Of a DNA stretch of 64,000 nucleotides, positions 36,971 to 44,735 are shown piece after piece; position 1 is the stretch's first letter, and the number at the start of each line of letters is the position of its first letter. The DNA is from PMP191F sp047602185 (GTDB taxonomy: Bacteria > Bacteroidota > Bacteroidia > Chitinophagales > Chitinophagaceae). A program made the translations under genes and the position numbers. The notes below the pieces were generated by a model, which was given only the letters and a program-made list of their open reading frames with translations, was not told the origin of the DNA and ran no database searches. The stretch covers positions 4,650,001-4,714,000 of the forward strand of contig JASGHY010000001.1 in the NCBI GenBank assembly GCA_047602185.1, given 5' to 3'.

Positions 36971-37345
36971 GGTAAAGGCACAAGGTTTAAGGAACAAGGC
37001 TCAAGAAGCGAAACGCAGAACGCCTAACGCTCAACGCGGAAGAAAATAAGAGGCAAGGAGCAAAGCTCAGGCAAGTACGAAATAAGAAATACGGAAGGTG
37101 AAAATATCGAATGTCAAATTTTGAATATCGAGGGGAAAGCCGAAGGCCTAACGCGGAACGCTTAACGCAATACAAGCTGTGGACTACAAGCCGCGAGCAA
37201 AAGCAGCAGCGACCCACTCACGACCGACGACTCACGTCTCACAGATTTCTTTCACGTTTGACATTTCACATTTCCCGAATCAGCCACTCACGATTAGTAA
37301 TATATGTCCGAAGCTCAGCACTTTAAACTTTATACCTTAAACTTT
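36971..37345. repeat. Low-complexity phrase repeats
   Basis: Short phrases recur with small changes: AAAGGCACAAGG (36974-36985), ACAAGGCTCAAGA (36994-36106 region, at 36994-37006), CCTAACGC/CTCAACGCGG, AATATCGA and TTTAAACTTTA. Two of the phrases also occur inside the 3' end of umuC. Similar text in opposite orientation lies right of the next gene at about 38060-38130. Confidence 0.6.
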
Positions 37346-37358
37346 AAACTCGAGAACT

Positions 37359-37952
37359 ATGAAACGCAACACCTTTGATCCACGAACAATCGTATTCCTT
37401 GGTACTTATCGCAAAATGCTGGTGTTTTACTTCTGGCATGGAAGGTATTGTGTACGTACCGTAAGCACTCTATCAGGTAAGAGGGTAAAGAAAGCTCCTG
37501 AGTTTAAAGTGACCATGCAGTATGCGAAGCGATTGGGCAGAGCATCAAAGATTGCATCGAAAATCTATCGCCAGTTGCCTGATGGATGGAAACTGCATTA
37601 TCTGTATCGTAAAATGACAGGTGTTGGCACCAACCTGCTGAAAGAGCGGGAACATACACCCGAAGAACTTGAAATAGCCTTATGGCAATACCTGGCATCC
37701 GTAGGCTTTAAAGCTGAAGAACATAGCATGATACATCCTATGCCTGCAGCTATAGCATCATCCTGTATATTATCAATCGTGCCGCCATACCCATCACTGT
37801 CCCCCTGTAGTTTTGATAAACCAGCGCTATTGCGTTTGACACCGGAAAAACATGCACGTAAAGTAATAAGGGTGCAGAAAAGGAAACGGCACACACAAGA
37901 ATTTATCTCTGCAGATGAATTTGTTACTATCCGAACAACCTTGCCAACATAA
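37359..37952 (+). CDS. Hypothetical protein, lineage-specific
   Basis: A 197-residue basic protein of unknown function. The best-conserved-looking part is GRYCVRTVSTLSGKRVKKAPEF.. through AKRLGRASKIASKIYRQLP (about 27-75). I associate this pattern with short hypothetical proteins of Chitinophagaceae but cannot name a domain. There is no signal peptide, membrane helix or catalytic motif. The C-terminal 70 residues are less protein-like. It stands alone, flanked by low-complexity repeats on both sides. Confidence 0.6.
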   Translation: MKRNTFDPRTIVFLGTYRKMLVFYFWHGRYCVRTVSTLSGKRVKKAPEFKVTMQYAKRLGRASKIASKIYRQLPDGWKLHYLYRKMTGVGTNLLKEREHTPEELEIALWQYLASVGFKAEEHSMIHPMPAAIASSCILSIVPPYPSLSPCSFDKPALLRLTPEKHARKVIRVQKRKRHTQEFISADEFVTIRTTLPT

Positions 37953-38205
37953 CAAGCTCTAACCATTTTGATGATTACACTACCGTTATTATTCGTACTG
38001 CAATAAGTAAAGGCTTTATCATACGACTAAGCAGGGTACCATATATCTTTTTTCATGCTCTTTCATTTCTTATCTGGTTTTTGTCGTTTCTCTTCTGTCT
38101 CTTATTCCTTACTTCTACTTTCGATACTTCAGCATTCAATAGCTGATATTTCCTTATCCCTTGTACCTTAATTTTAATCAGTTATCTTTAAGTAAAATCA
38201 CTCCC

Positions 38206-39564
38206 TTGAACCAACGTTTCTATTCGCTGGATGTATTTCGCGGCGCAACGGTTGCCCTTATGATACTGGTAAACAATCCAGGTAGCTGGTCATACATTTA
38301 CCCGCCACTGGAGCACGCTCCCTGGCATGGCTGTACACCAACTGATCTTGTATTTCCATTCTTTCTTTTTGCTGTAGGTAATGCGCTGGCATTTGTACTG
38401 CCCCGGCTGGAGCAGGCAGGTACTGCCGCTGTATTGCAAAAAGTACTGAAACGTACACTGCTTATTTTTGCCATTGGCCTGTTCCTCAACTGGGCGCCTT
38501 TTATCCGCTGGGACGGAGAAGTACTGAAAGGGAAACCCTGGGAATATACCAATGCCAGCGGTACAATTATCGGCATCCGCATATTGGGCGTTTTGCAACG
38601 CATAGCCCTCAGCTATTGTTTCGCAGCACTGATCGTGTACTTCTTTAAAGTACGTGGCGCCATTGCAATGAGTATACTCTTACTGCTGGGATATTGGTTG
38701 CTTACATGGGCACTGGGTACTGGTGACCCTTATAGCCTTGCCGGTTATTTTGGCACCAATGTCGATAAGATAGTATTGGGTGAATCGCATATGTACCACG
38801 GGGAAGGGATGGCTTTTGATCCTGAAGGCATCACCAGCACACTTACTTCTATTGTGCAGGTAATTTGTGGCTATTTTGCCGGCAGGTATATTCTGCAAAG
38901 CAGTAAAGCAGCACCATCGGGCAGTGCCCCCTCTTATAGCATGCTGGCCCACCTGCTGATCGCCGGCACACTGCTGGTAGCAGTAGCATTTTGCTGGGAT
39001 ATCGCATTTCCCATTAATAAAAAGATCTGGACCAGCTCTTACGTATTGTACACTACAGGCCTGGCTTTGCAGGTACTGTCTGTTCTTATTTACTTGGTAG
39101 AGTTTAAAAAGGTGCCCGCACAACAATGGCTGCCGCTTACACGCAGCACATGGTTTATCGCAGCAGCAGGCGCTGTAGCACTATCCTTCATCTTCCACCT
39201 GGCATGTCATTCACCTTATGTTCCTGCATTGCTGGCCAGCCTGGCCATTACTGCAGTAGTACTGGTATTTGCTACCAATAACTGGGGACGCTTTTTTGAT
39301 GTATTTGGGAAAAACCCTTTGTTCATTTTTGTGTTGAGTGGTTTTTTACCCCGTGTACTGGCTTTATTACGCTGGGTAGATCATGTGGACGATAAAGGAA
39401 AGAAAGTGTACACCAGTACATTGCCCTGGTTTTACGAGCATCTTTGCAAACCTGTTTCGGATAACCTGAAAAACGGTTCATTGCTTTATGCGGTATGCAC
39501 CATCTTCTTTTACTGGTCCATTGTATATTTACTGGACAAAAAGAAAATCTATATCAAGGTATAA
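38206..39564 (+). CDS. NagX-like membrane acyltransferase (HGSNAT family)
   Basis: A membrane protein of about 452 residues with ten or more hydrophobic segments. It starts with QRFYSLDVFRGATVALMILVNNPGSW, followed by WHGCTPTDLVFPFFLFAVG. This is the N-terminal pattern of the family related to heparan-alpha-glucosaminide N-acetyltransferase and DUF5009. The conserved His of HGCTPTDLVFP is the expected acyl-carrying residue. No ATG precedes the motif, so I choose TTG 38206 over TTG 38161. The likely function is transmembrane acetylation of amino sugars during uptake and recycling. Confidence 0.85.
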   Translation: MNQRFYSLDVFRGATVALMILVNNPGSWSYIYPPLEHAPWHGCTPTDLVFPFFLFAVGNALAFVLPRLEQAGTAAVLQKVLKRTLLIFAIGLFLNWAPFIRWDGEVLKGKPWEYTNASGTIIGIRILGVLQRIALSYCFAALIVYFFKVRGAIAMSILLLLGYWLLTWALGTGDPYSLAGYFGTNVDKIVLGESHMYHGEGMAFDPEGITSTLTSIVQVICGYFAGRYILQSSKAAPSGSAPSYSMLAHLLIAGTLLVAVAFCWDIAFPINKKIWTSSYVLYTTGLALQVLSVLIYLVEFKKVPAQQWLPLTRSTWFIAAAGAVALSFIFHLACHSPYVPALLASLAITAVVLVFATNNWGRFFDVFGKNPLFIFVLSGFLPRVLALLRWVDHVDDKGKKVYTSTLPWFYEHLCKPVSDNLKNGSLLYAVCTIFFYWSIVYLLDKKKIYIKV

Positions 39565-40339
39565 ATGCTGTCACCGGTTATTTCAAAAGAAGAGCGCTAT
39601 AATAATTTCGGTTTGCTAAGACTGGCAGCAGCATTGATGGTGCTTATCTATCATAGCTGCTTTATCTGGCATATTACGGACCCCTTATTAAAGCTGGGTG
39701 TACCTTATCCACTGAGCGGCTGTGGCGTTACCATTTTTTTTATTATCAGCGGTTTTCTTGTTTGTAAAAGCTTACAGCATTTAACCATAAAACATCTGCT
39801 GAATAGCAGCAATGCTCTTTTTTGTTTGCTTCAACAGATATGTACAGGTGCTGGACGGCTATTTTGAAGCGCAACGCTTTTTTACCTTCGGGTTATTTTT
39901 TGCAGGAGGAGCGATCTTCTATCTGTACAGGCAACAGATCCCTTTAAAACTTTCAATATGCCTTGTGCTATTGATTATTTATACAGCTACTTCTATCTGG
40001 CTCCCAGGCCTCAGGCGTCTAGCTGAATATCCTTTTTATATTTATACAATACTTGCTATCGGTTGCAGCAATATAAAAATCCCGTTCTTTAAAGCCGATA
40101 TCTCATATGGCGTTTACCTGTATGCATTTCCTGTGCAGCAAAGCATTTATTACGCGCTGGGTAACCAGCTATCTTTTTTCACCTACAATGTTATTGTTAT
40201 TACCAGTACCGTGCTACTGGCAACAGCATCGTGGTTCTTAATAGAGCAGAAAGCATTGGCCTTAAAAAAACGTGGTAGGCTTCCTGCTCTGGGCAGGTAT
40301 TCTATCCAGCAGCCAGAAGAAGATACATACAAACAATAA
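39565..40339 (+). pseudogene. Acyltransferase 3, deleted and frameshifted
   Basis: Starts immediately after the previous stop and reads as a normal acyltransferase 3 N-terminus (RLAAALMVLIYHS with the active His, then GCGVTIFFIISGFLVCKS). It runs into unrelated codons near 39810 and stops at 39867. The C-terminal part of the family continues in another frame from about 39812 (YFEAQRFFTFGLFFAGGAIFYLY to TASWFLIEQKAL). Together they give about 258 codons against about 350-380 normally. The segment after the second membrane helix is therefore missing, not merely shifted. An internal deletion is the simplest explanation. Confidence 0.8.
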
Positions 40340-40822
40340 TAAAAGGGAGACAATAAGAATAGAGAACTTGGTGGCAGCCATATCATAGGCCGTCATTACA
40401 CTCCAGTTTACAGGGCCTTGTTTTAAGCTCCGCATCAATGCCAGGTTACCAATAAAACCACAAATGGCAGCTATAATTAACAGGTAGGAAAAAATACGGG
40501 CAGCCTTAATGAGTATTTCATGCCTGGTGAGTTTTGACAGGTACACAATGGCTATCGCCAACCATGAGGTATAGAGTATTATAAAAAGATAGTCGAGATA
40601 AACACCCTGTATCACTTTTTCATACTTGCCGGTAGCCTTCCAGTTCTGGATCATATCACTGACATCACTCACCTTCTTGGTAATTTCGAAACGGGCAACC
40701 TCCTGCGGAGTGAGGGGATACAATAAAAACTTGGTAAAAACAATGTAGAGTATATTGGCCAGCAATAAGAGCCAGAATAAACTTCGCATGGATTGCAATG
40801 AAGCTGCATGCAATGGTTTCAT
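40262..40822 (-). CDS. Small integral membrane protein of unknown function
   Basis: A 186-residue protein from ATG 40822 with four hydrophobic segments (about 13-35, 75-97, 107-130, 155-178) and a soluble stretch between the first two (ARFEITKKVSDVSDMIQNW). No known family recognised. Its last 78 bases overlap the end of the acyltransferase remnant on the other strand, consistent with that remnant no longer being under selection. Confidence 0.7.
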   Translation of the reverse strand: MKPLHAASLQSMRSLFWLLLLANILYIVFTKFLLYPLTPQEVARFEITKKVSDVSDMIQNWKATGKYEKVIQGVYLDYLFIILYTSWLAIAIVYLSKLTRHEILIKAARIFSYLLIIAAICGFIGNLALMRSLKQGPVNWSVMTAYDMAATKFSILIVSLLLLFVCIFFWLLDRIPAQSRKPTTFF

Positions 40823-40951
40823 CCTCAAAAGATAATGGTAGCTCCTGCCGTAGCAGGATAATTGTTTAGTTAAAAATAATCAATTTTGGCCGGTATAAAA
40901 AACGTAAAACAGACAGGGTATTAAATTGTTCTGTTACCCAACATTAAAAGA

Positions 40952-40986
40952 TAATGCCCGCCAGCACATGGTGCCGACAGGCATTA
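40952..40986 (-). terminator. Hairpin downstream of rtcB
   Basis: TAATGCC pairs with GGCATTA around an inner GCAC/GTGC stem; ATCTTTTAAT follows on the minus strand. It lies 50 bp past the rtcB stop, so it is a likely end of that transcript, although the T-run is short. Confidence 0.55.
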
Positions 40987-41033
40987 CCCTGAAAAATACA
41001 AATACAGAATTATCTGAATACTAATAGCCTGCG

Positions 41034-42476
41034 TTATTCACCCATTGCATCCTTACCACGCTTCCTGTCTGTAACAGCACCGTCCATCTTAACAATTTTA
41101 GGGGTGAATGACGCCACTACATCTACCAATGCCTTTTGTGCATTCATTACCTCATCTATATTCTTATATGCATCAGGAGCTTCATCAAGCCCTCCGCCCA
41201 ACAGGGTTACACCATGCTTACGCAATAATTCATTGAGCCTGTTGCGCGTGATGCTATTGGCTGCAACACTTCTGCTCATCTTTCTGCCTGCGCCATGTGA
41301 GGCAGAATCAATTGCGGCCATTTCACCTTTTCCTTTCACTACATATCCTGCTGCAGTCATGGAGCCGGGTATAATACCCAATACATCCTTTCCTGCCGGT
41401 GTAGCGCCTTTACGATGTACGATCACTTCTTTACCATCGTACCATTCCTTCCAGGCAAAATTGTGATGATTCTCTACCCTGCTCAGCGGCCTTCTGCCAA
41501 GCCGCTTTGCTATTTTTTCATGAATTACATGATGACAGGCAGCAGCATAATCTCCTGCAAGGTTCATGGCACGCCAGTATTCAATACCTTCTTCTTCCTC
41601 CATCGACAACCATGCAAGGTTAGCCGTTTCGCCGGGTAAGCGCCTCTTGCTACGTGCTATCCTTGTATAGTGATTTGCAATATTGGCACCCAATGCCCTG
41701 GACCCTGAATGTGTTAACAATCCAAGATATGTACCGGGAGCAACGCCCCACGCTTCATCCTGTTCTTTCACTTCTACTATTCCAAACTCAGCAAAGTGGT
41801 TACCGGAGCCTGATGAGCCCAGTTGTTTTGCAGCTTTGTATTGTAGTTTCTTAAGCAATGTGGTATCACCGAATTCTTCCCGGTCCAGCACCTCATGCTC
41901 TGTTGCTACAGTAAACTCACGTCCGCTGCCAAACAGGGTATTCTCCTGCAACATGCGTACAAAGGATGGCTCTTTTTGCAACAGCTCATGCGGATCAATA
42001 TCAAAGACAGATAAACTCATGCGGCAACCAATATCTACGCCTACGCCATAAGGAATCACTGCATTGTCCACAGCGAGTACACCTCCAATAGGTAGCCCAT
42101 AGCCGGCATGTGCATCGGGCATTAATGCTCCCGCCACTGATACCGGTAGTTTGGCTACCTGGTACATCTGGTTCATGGCTGCCGGCTCAATGAACGCATT
42201 TCCAAAAACATTGAAATGTATTCCTGTTTTATTTAATGATATCTCCTGTCCCTCTACCGGTTGCTCCGGTACCAGTTTACGGGCTATCAGTTGCAATACC
42301 GCATCATCCAGGTAATCGGCAGGAGATGCCAGTACCGCTTTCAAAATTTCCATCACTTTCTCCTCCTTTGTATGTTTATAATGCTTTTCCATGACCTGAA
42401 TGGCCACACTTATTACCGGGCTTTCCGGATAACCAGCTGCCCGTATATCTTTTGCTTTCAATTTTAATTTTGCCAT
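41034..42476 (-). CDS. rtcB: RtcB-family RNA-splicing ligase
   Basis: A 480-residue GTP- and Mn-dependent ligase joining RNA 2',3'-cyclic-phosphate (or 3'-phosphate) ends to 5'-OH ends. Metal and guanylation residues are intact: Asp148 and Cys151 (GVDIGCRM), His227 (GSGNHFAE), His256 (LTHSGSR), His337 (ENHHNFA) and the guanylated His394 (SASHGAGRKMSR). An extra N-terminal region of about 75 residues (KDIRAAGYPES...) precedes the fold. It is downstream of an AAA ATPase and two tRNA genes on the same strand, so repair of cleaved tRNAs is the likely role. Confidence 0.95.
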   Translation of the reverse strand: MAKLKLKAKDIRAAGYPESPVISVAIQVMEKHYKHTKEEKVMEILKAVLASPADYLDDAVLQLIARKLVPEQPVEGQEISLNKTGIHFNVFGNAFIEPAAMNQMYQVAKLPVSVAGALMPDAHAGYGLPIGGVLAVDNAVIPYGVGVDIGCRMSLSVFDIDPHELLQKEPSFVRMLQENTLFGSGREFTVATEHEVLDREEFGDTTLLKKLQYKAAKQLGSSGSGNHFAEFGIVEVKEQDEAWGVAPGTYLGLLTHSGSRALGANIANHYTRIARSKRRLPGETANLAWLSMEEEEGIEYWRAMNLAGDYAAACHHVIHEKIAKRLGRRPLSRVENHHNFAWKEWYDGKEVIVHRKGATPAGKDVLGIIPGSMTAAGYVVKGKGEMAAIDSASHGAGRKMSRSVAANSITRNRLNELLRKHGVTLLGGGLDEAPDAYKNIDEVMNAQKALVDVVASFTPKIVKMDGAVTDRKRGKDAMGE

Positions 42477-42562
42477 AACTTATCTTTTTGTGCAGCCTGT
42501 CAAAACGTTTTACCAACGGAATACTCTCAGCCGCCGGAATAAACCTTCCCGACCCAGCTACA

Positions 42563-43633
42563 TTAATTCTGCATAAACCCTTGCCTGAAGCCGATCACTT
42601 CTACCTGCTGAGGCCTGTAAGGCTTTTCATGCGGATTGGCGATCTCTGCAATGGTCATTGGCTGTTCAATAGTTTGTTCGAATCCAAAATGCTGTGATAA
42701 GCGCCGGGCTTTCTCTATACTTAGTTTGCCAAATTCATAACGTGCTATCAGTCGTCCCTTTCTTAACAAAGCCTGGTCAACCGATGTCAGTGAATTGTTG
42801 AATGTGCAGATCAACTGTACGTTCAGAAAGTCGGCCAGCAATCCATCTGAAATATTCAGCAGGTTGGTAACCGATGAGCCCGGGTTGGTCCTTCTGTCCA
42901 TAATGATCCGTTCCGCATCTTCTACTATTACCACGCTATCGGGGTTATCGATCAGCAGATCAATAAATTCAGGATTAACGAGGTTACCTCCTATTTCCGG
43001 CGACACAAACAGTACCTTCTTCTGAATTTTTCCTGCCAGGTAACGGAGATAGGTTGTTTTTCCTGTACCCGGTAAACCATGCAGCAACACAATGCCTTTG
43101 TCTTTTTTCTTATTGAGCCGCTTACGGATCGTTTCATCCACAGGTTTGAAATCATCTTCAAAAAAGAGGTCTACATCCAATCCTGTTCTTTTGATCTCCA
43201 TTGGTTTCAGATCGATATACCCGTTGTTCTGAACTACCAGGTTTATTTCCAGTGGCTTTCGCTTTTGCCTGCGTTTGGTAACCTTTAGCAGATCTACCAA
43301 TTCGCTTACAAACTGCTCTTCCGTGAAATCATATAAGATCTCACAATAGGAAAAGTTGAATTCTAATACACACCTGTTGTTCAGCACCACCAACGTATCT
43401 TCAAAATCGGCCTTTTTCTTTCCTTCGTAACACCTATAGCAGTGTACAGACTTTGTTAAATGACCAAACTTTTCCTGCACAAGGTTGAATGCCTTCTCTC
43501 CATCGATCAGTCTTATAAAACTGATACAGGGAACATTACCAAAATTGTACATGTACAGCGCTTTGCTATCTATAAAATGCCGGTTGAATACGCCATCAGC
43601 ATTTATGATGCGTTGTTCTACTATATTGTCCAT
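42563..43633 (-). CDS. AAA-family ATPase of the RtcB operon
   Basis: A 356-residue protein. Residues 1-120 form an uncharacterised domain (FNRHFIDSKALYMYNFGNVPCISFI); 140-340 hold a single AAA module. Walker A is GLPGTGKT (186-193), the Walker B strand VVIVED (234-239) is followed by Ala-Glu, sensor 1 is TFNN (277-280), and the arginine-finger candidates are in LLRKGR. The arrangement resembles Bcs1-like AAA proteins without the membrane part. Short C-terminal motif VEVIGF (344-349). It is 86 bp upstream of rtcB. A remodelling or switch role in RNA repair is inferred from position only. Confidence 0.85.
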   Translation of the reverse strand: MDNIVEQRIINADGVFNRHFIDSKALYMYNFGNVPCISFIRLIDGEKAFNLVQEKFGHLTKSVHCYRCYEGKKKADFEDTLVVLNNRCVLEFNFSYCEILYDFTEEQFVSELVDLLKVTKRRQKRKPLEINLVVQNNGYIDLKPMEIKRTGLDVDLFFEDDFKPVDETIRKRLNKKKDKGIVLLHGLPGTGKTTYLRYLAGKIQKKVLFVSPEIGGNLVNPEFIDLLIDNPDSVVIVEDAERIIMDRRTNPGSSVTNLLNISDGLLADFLNVQLICTFNNSLTSVDQALLRKGRLIARYEFGKLSIEKARRLSQHFGFEQTIEQPMTIAEIANPHEKPYRPQQVEVIGFRQGFMQN

Positions 43634-43645
43634 CTTGATTTACTT

Positions 43646-43700
43646 GAAATAGTTACCAGATAAATGATCCATTTTTTATCAATGAACCGATAACTATTTC
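43646..43700 (-). promoter_or_regulatory. Long imperfect hairpin before the ATPase start
   Basis: GAAATAGTTA pairs perfectly with TAACTATTTC 45 bases away; inner bases (ATGAT/ATCAA region) extend the stem with mismatches. The element ends 13 bases before the ATPase ATG and 48 bases after the His tRNA-like gene. It could be an RNA processing site or a translation control element. Confidence 0.5.
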
Positions 43701-43747
43701 ATTGCACGAGTGCGCATAACTTTAATTTTTACTGTTTATAATATAAG

Positions 43748-43819
43748 GTTGTCTCCGGGACTCGAACCCTGAACTCTTCAGCCACAATGAAGCGCTTTAC
43801 CTGTTAAGCTAAAGACAAC
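43748..43819 (-). tRNA. tRNA-His (GTG)-like, aberrant T-stem
   Basis: A 72-base cloverleaf on the minus strand. The acceptor is GTTGTCT/AGACAAC, with the first G and last C placed as the G-1:C73 pair of histidine tRNAs; T8-A9 is followed by the D-stem GCTT/AAGC. The anticodon stem CTTCA/TGAAG carries loop TTGTGGC (anticodon at 43785-43783). The T-arm CAGGG-TTCGAGT-CCCGG has an A-G mismatch, and the acceptor/T-stem junction is one base short. CCA is not encoded. It lies inside a protein-coding operon. Confidence 0.8.
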
Positions 43820-43840
43820 TTATACCTCCTTATGGTATGT

Positions 43841-43911
43841 CGACCGGAATGGATTCGAACCATTAACCTTGTTCGTATCAGGCACACGCTCTACCATTGA
43901 GCTATCGGTCG
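43841..43911 (-). tRNA. tRNA-Ile (GAT)-like, with stem mismatches
   Basis: A 71-base cloverleaf. Acceptor CGACCGA/CCGGTCG has an A-C mismatch at the inner pair; T8-A9 and D-arm GCTC-AATGGTA-GAGC are perfect. The anticodon arm TGTGC-CTGATAC-GAACA has one G-A mismatch (anticodon GAT at 43879-43877), and T-arm AATGG-TTCGAAT-CCATT is perfect. The 5' base is C, unusual for a normal isoleucine tRNA. CCA not encoded. It sits 21 bp upstream of the His tRNA-like gene and 29 bp below the short paralogue gene. Confidence 0.75.
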
Positions 43912-43940
43912 TCAACACTTCCGCTATGGGAAGTGCCGTT

Positions 43941-44378
43941 TTAATTCATATCTGTCTGCCTGGCAAAACCTATCACCCTTACCACTTTATCTTTCTCTAC
44001 CTCTTTTACTTCTCTGAAAGCTGCCAGGTTTGCGATCAATGCATTGGCCCACCTGTATTGATCTGGCGCATGCAATAACTGGCAATAGTTATTACCTAAC
44101 TCTATCACACGTTTATCTTTTAATACAAAAATGGTATTGTTGAAATACATCTTCTGATCGGCATGTTCAAAATAGGCGTGCTGGTATACAGTGCTTATTA
44201 AAGCCTTGCATGTTTCATCTATATAAGCGTAAGCTTTGCTGGTGTCAATTTCACCAATGAAGCTTACACATGGTATAGTATCGAACAATGATACATAGAG
44301 CGCTTTCACTTCCACGAAGTGCCCGTTGAACAATGCCTGTGCATTGTGCTGCTTTCTGCTGAATACATTTCGTAACAT
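43941..44378 (-). CDS. Short paralogue of the RtcB-operon ATPase, no ATPase module
   Basis: A 145-residue protein from ATG 44378. Residues 12-125 align with residues 11-120 of the AAA protein downstream (LFNGHFVEVKALYVSLFDTI against VFNRHFIDSKALYMYNFGNV, then PCVSFIGEID against PCISFIRLID). The last residues VRVIGF match that protein's VEVIGF. The roughly 220-residue ATPase part is absent. I do not know the domain. It may act as a free sensor, a dominant partner or a decoy for the same ligand. The frame is open up to 44528, but that extension runs through a terminator-like hairpin and is unlikely to be coding. Confidence 0.75.
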   Translation of the reverse strand: MLRNVFSRKQHNAQALFNGHFVEVKALYVSLFDTIPCVSFIGEIDTSKAYAYIDETCKALISTVYQHAYFEHADQKMYFNNTIFVLKDKRVIELGNNYCQLLHAPDQYRWANALIANLAAFREVKEVEKDKVVRVIGFARQTDMN

Positions 44379-44407
44379 CTTCCTGTCATTTAAAAATTCG
44401 CAATAAA

Positions 44408-44435
44408 AAACCCGGTTGATCGAACAACCGGGTTT
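44408..44435 (-). terminator. Terminator/attenuator before the operon's first gene
   Basis: An 11-bp perfect stem AAACCCGGTTG/CAACCGGGTTT with a 6-base TTCGAT loop, followed by a T-run on the minus strand. It lies only 30 bp upstream of the ATG at 44378, and no promoter is visible in between. A read-through or anti-termination switch for the RNA-repair operon is therefore plausible. Confidence 0.7.
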
Positions 44436-44518
44436 ACTGAACAACATTACATGGTTATACCAGGTATGGTTCCGGTTGTCTTGTATTATGCCTGTTGAAT
44501 ACAATAAAGGCCTTTCGT

Positions 44519-44543
44519 GTATGGGCATAGCGCTGCCGCATAC
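44519..44543 (-). promoter_or_regulatory. Leader hairpin
   Basis: GTATG and GGCA pair with CATAC and TGCC around GCGCTA with one bulged C, 80 bp upstream of the attenuator-like hairpin. With it, this suggests a structured leader RNA between 44680 and 44380. Confidence 0.35.
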
Positions 44544-44691
44544 AACCTATCGTTGTCGTTATATCATATATTCGTATATACAACATGGTAGCCTTCAATG
44601 AATATCTTTTACAACATAATACTGATATAATACTGTTAGCAATTGATTTATCTACCTCTTTCTTTTTGCAGCACCTGCAGCAAATAAAAAA

Positions 44692-44711
44692 CCCCGCAAA
44701 TGCTTGCGGGG
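44692..44711 (-). terminator. Rho-independent terminator of the 31-codon gene
   Basis: Stem CCCCGCAA/TTGCGGGG with a short loop, followed on the minus strand by TTTTTTATT. It begins 25 bases after the stop of the small ORF. Confidence 0.85.
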
Positions 44712-44735
44712 TCTGTATTGTAAGGTAATCGTTCC

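Larger units (their letters stand above)
35781..37358. other. 1.6-kb gene-poor, repeat-rich region
   Basis: No convincing gene. The region contains the candidate operon promoter, a 12-bp-stem hairpin at 36319-36360 and a 12-bp inverted repeat (36337-36348 and 36722-36733). It also has a 9-bp degenerate tandem repeat at 36880-36924, and from about 36970 low-complexity phrases of the type AAGG-CACAAGG and AACGC-TCAACGC. Base composition shifts to purine-rich on the plus strand in the last 400 bases. Confidence 0.6.

Noticed and set aside
41104..42051. Several plus-strand frames opposite rtcB
   Set aside because: They are Ser/Pro/Cys-rich shadows of the rtcB codons, with no independent start signals.
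43748..43911. Prophage tRNA cluster or attachment site
   Set aside because: No integrase, phage structural gene or direct repeat of a tRNA end was found; the tRNAs are inside a co-directional gene series with rtcB.
44379..44528. Extended 195-residue form of the short ATPase paralogue
   Set aside because: The extra 50 codons run through a perfect terminator hairpin and do not align with the ATPase N-terminus, while the ATG at 44378 matches it.
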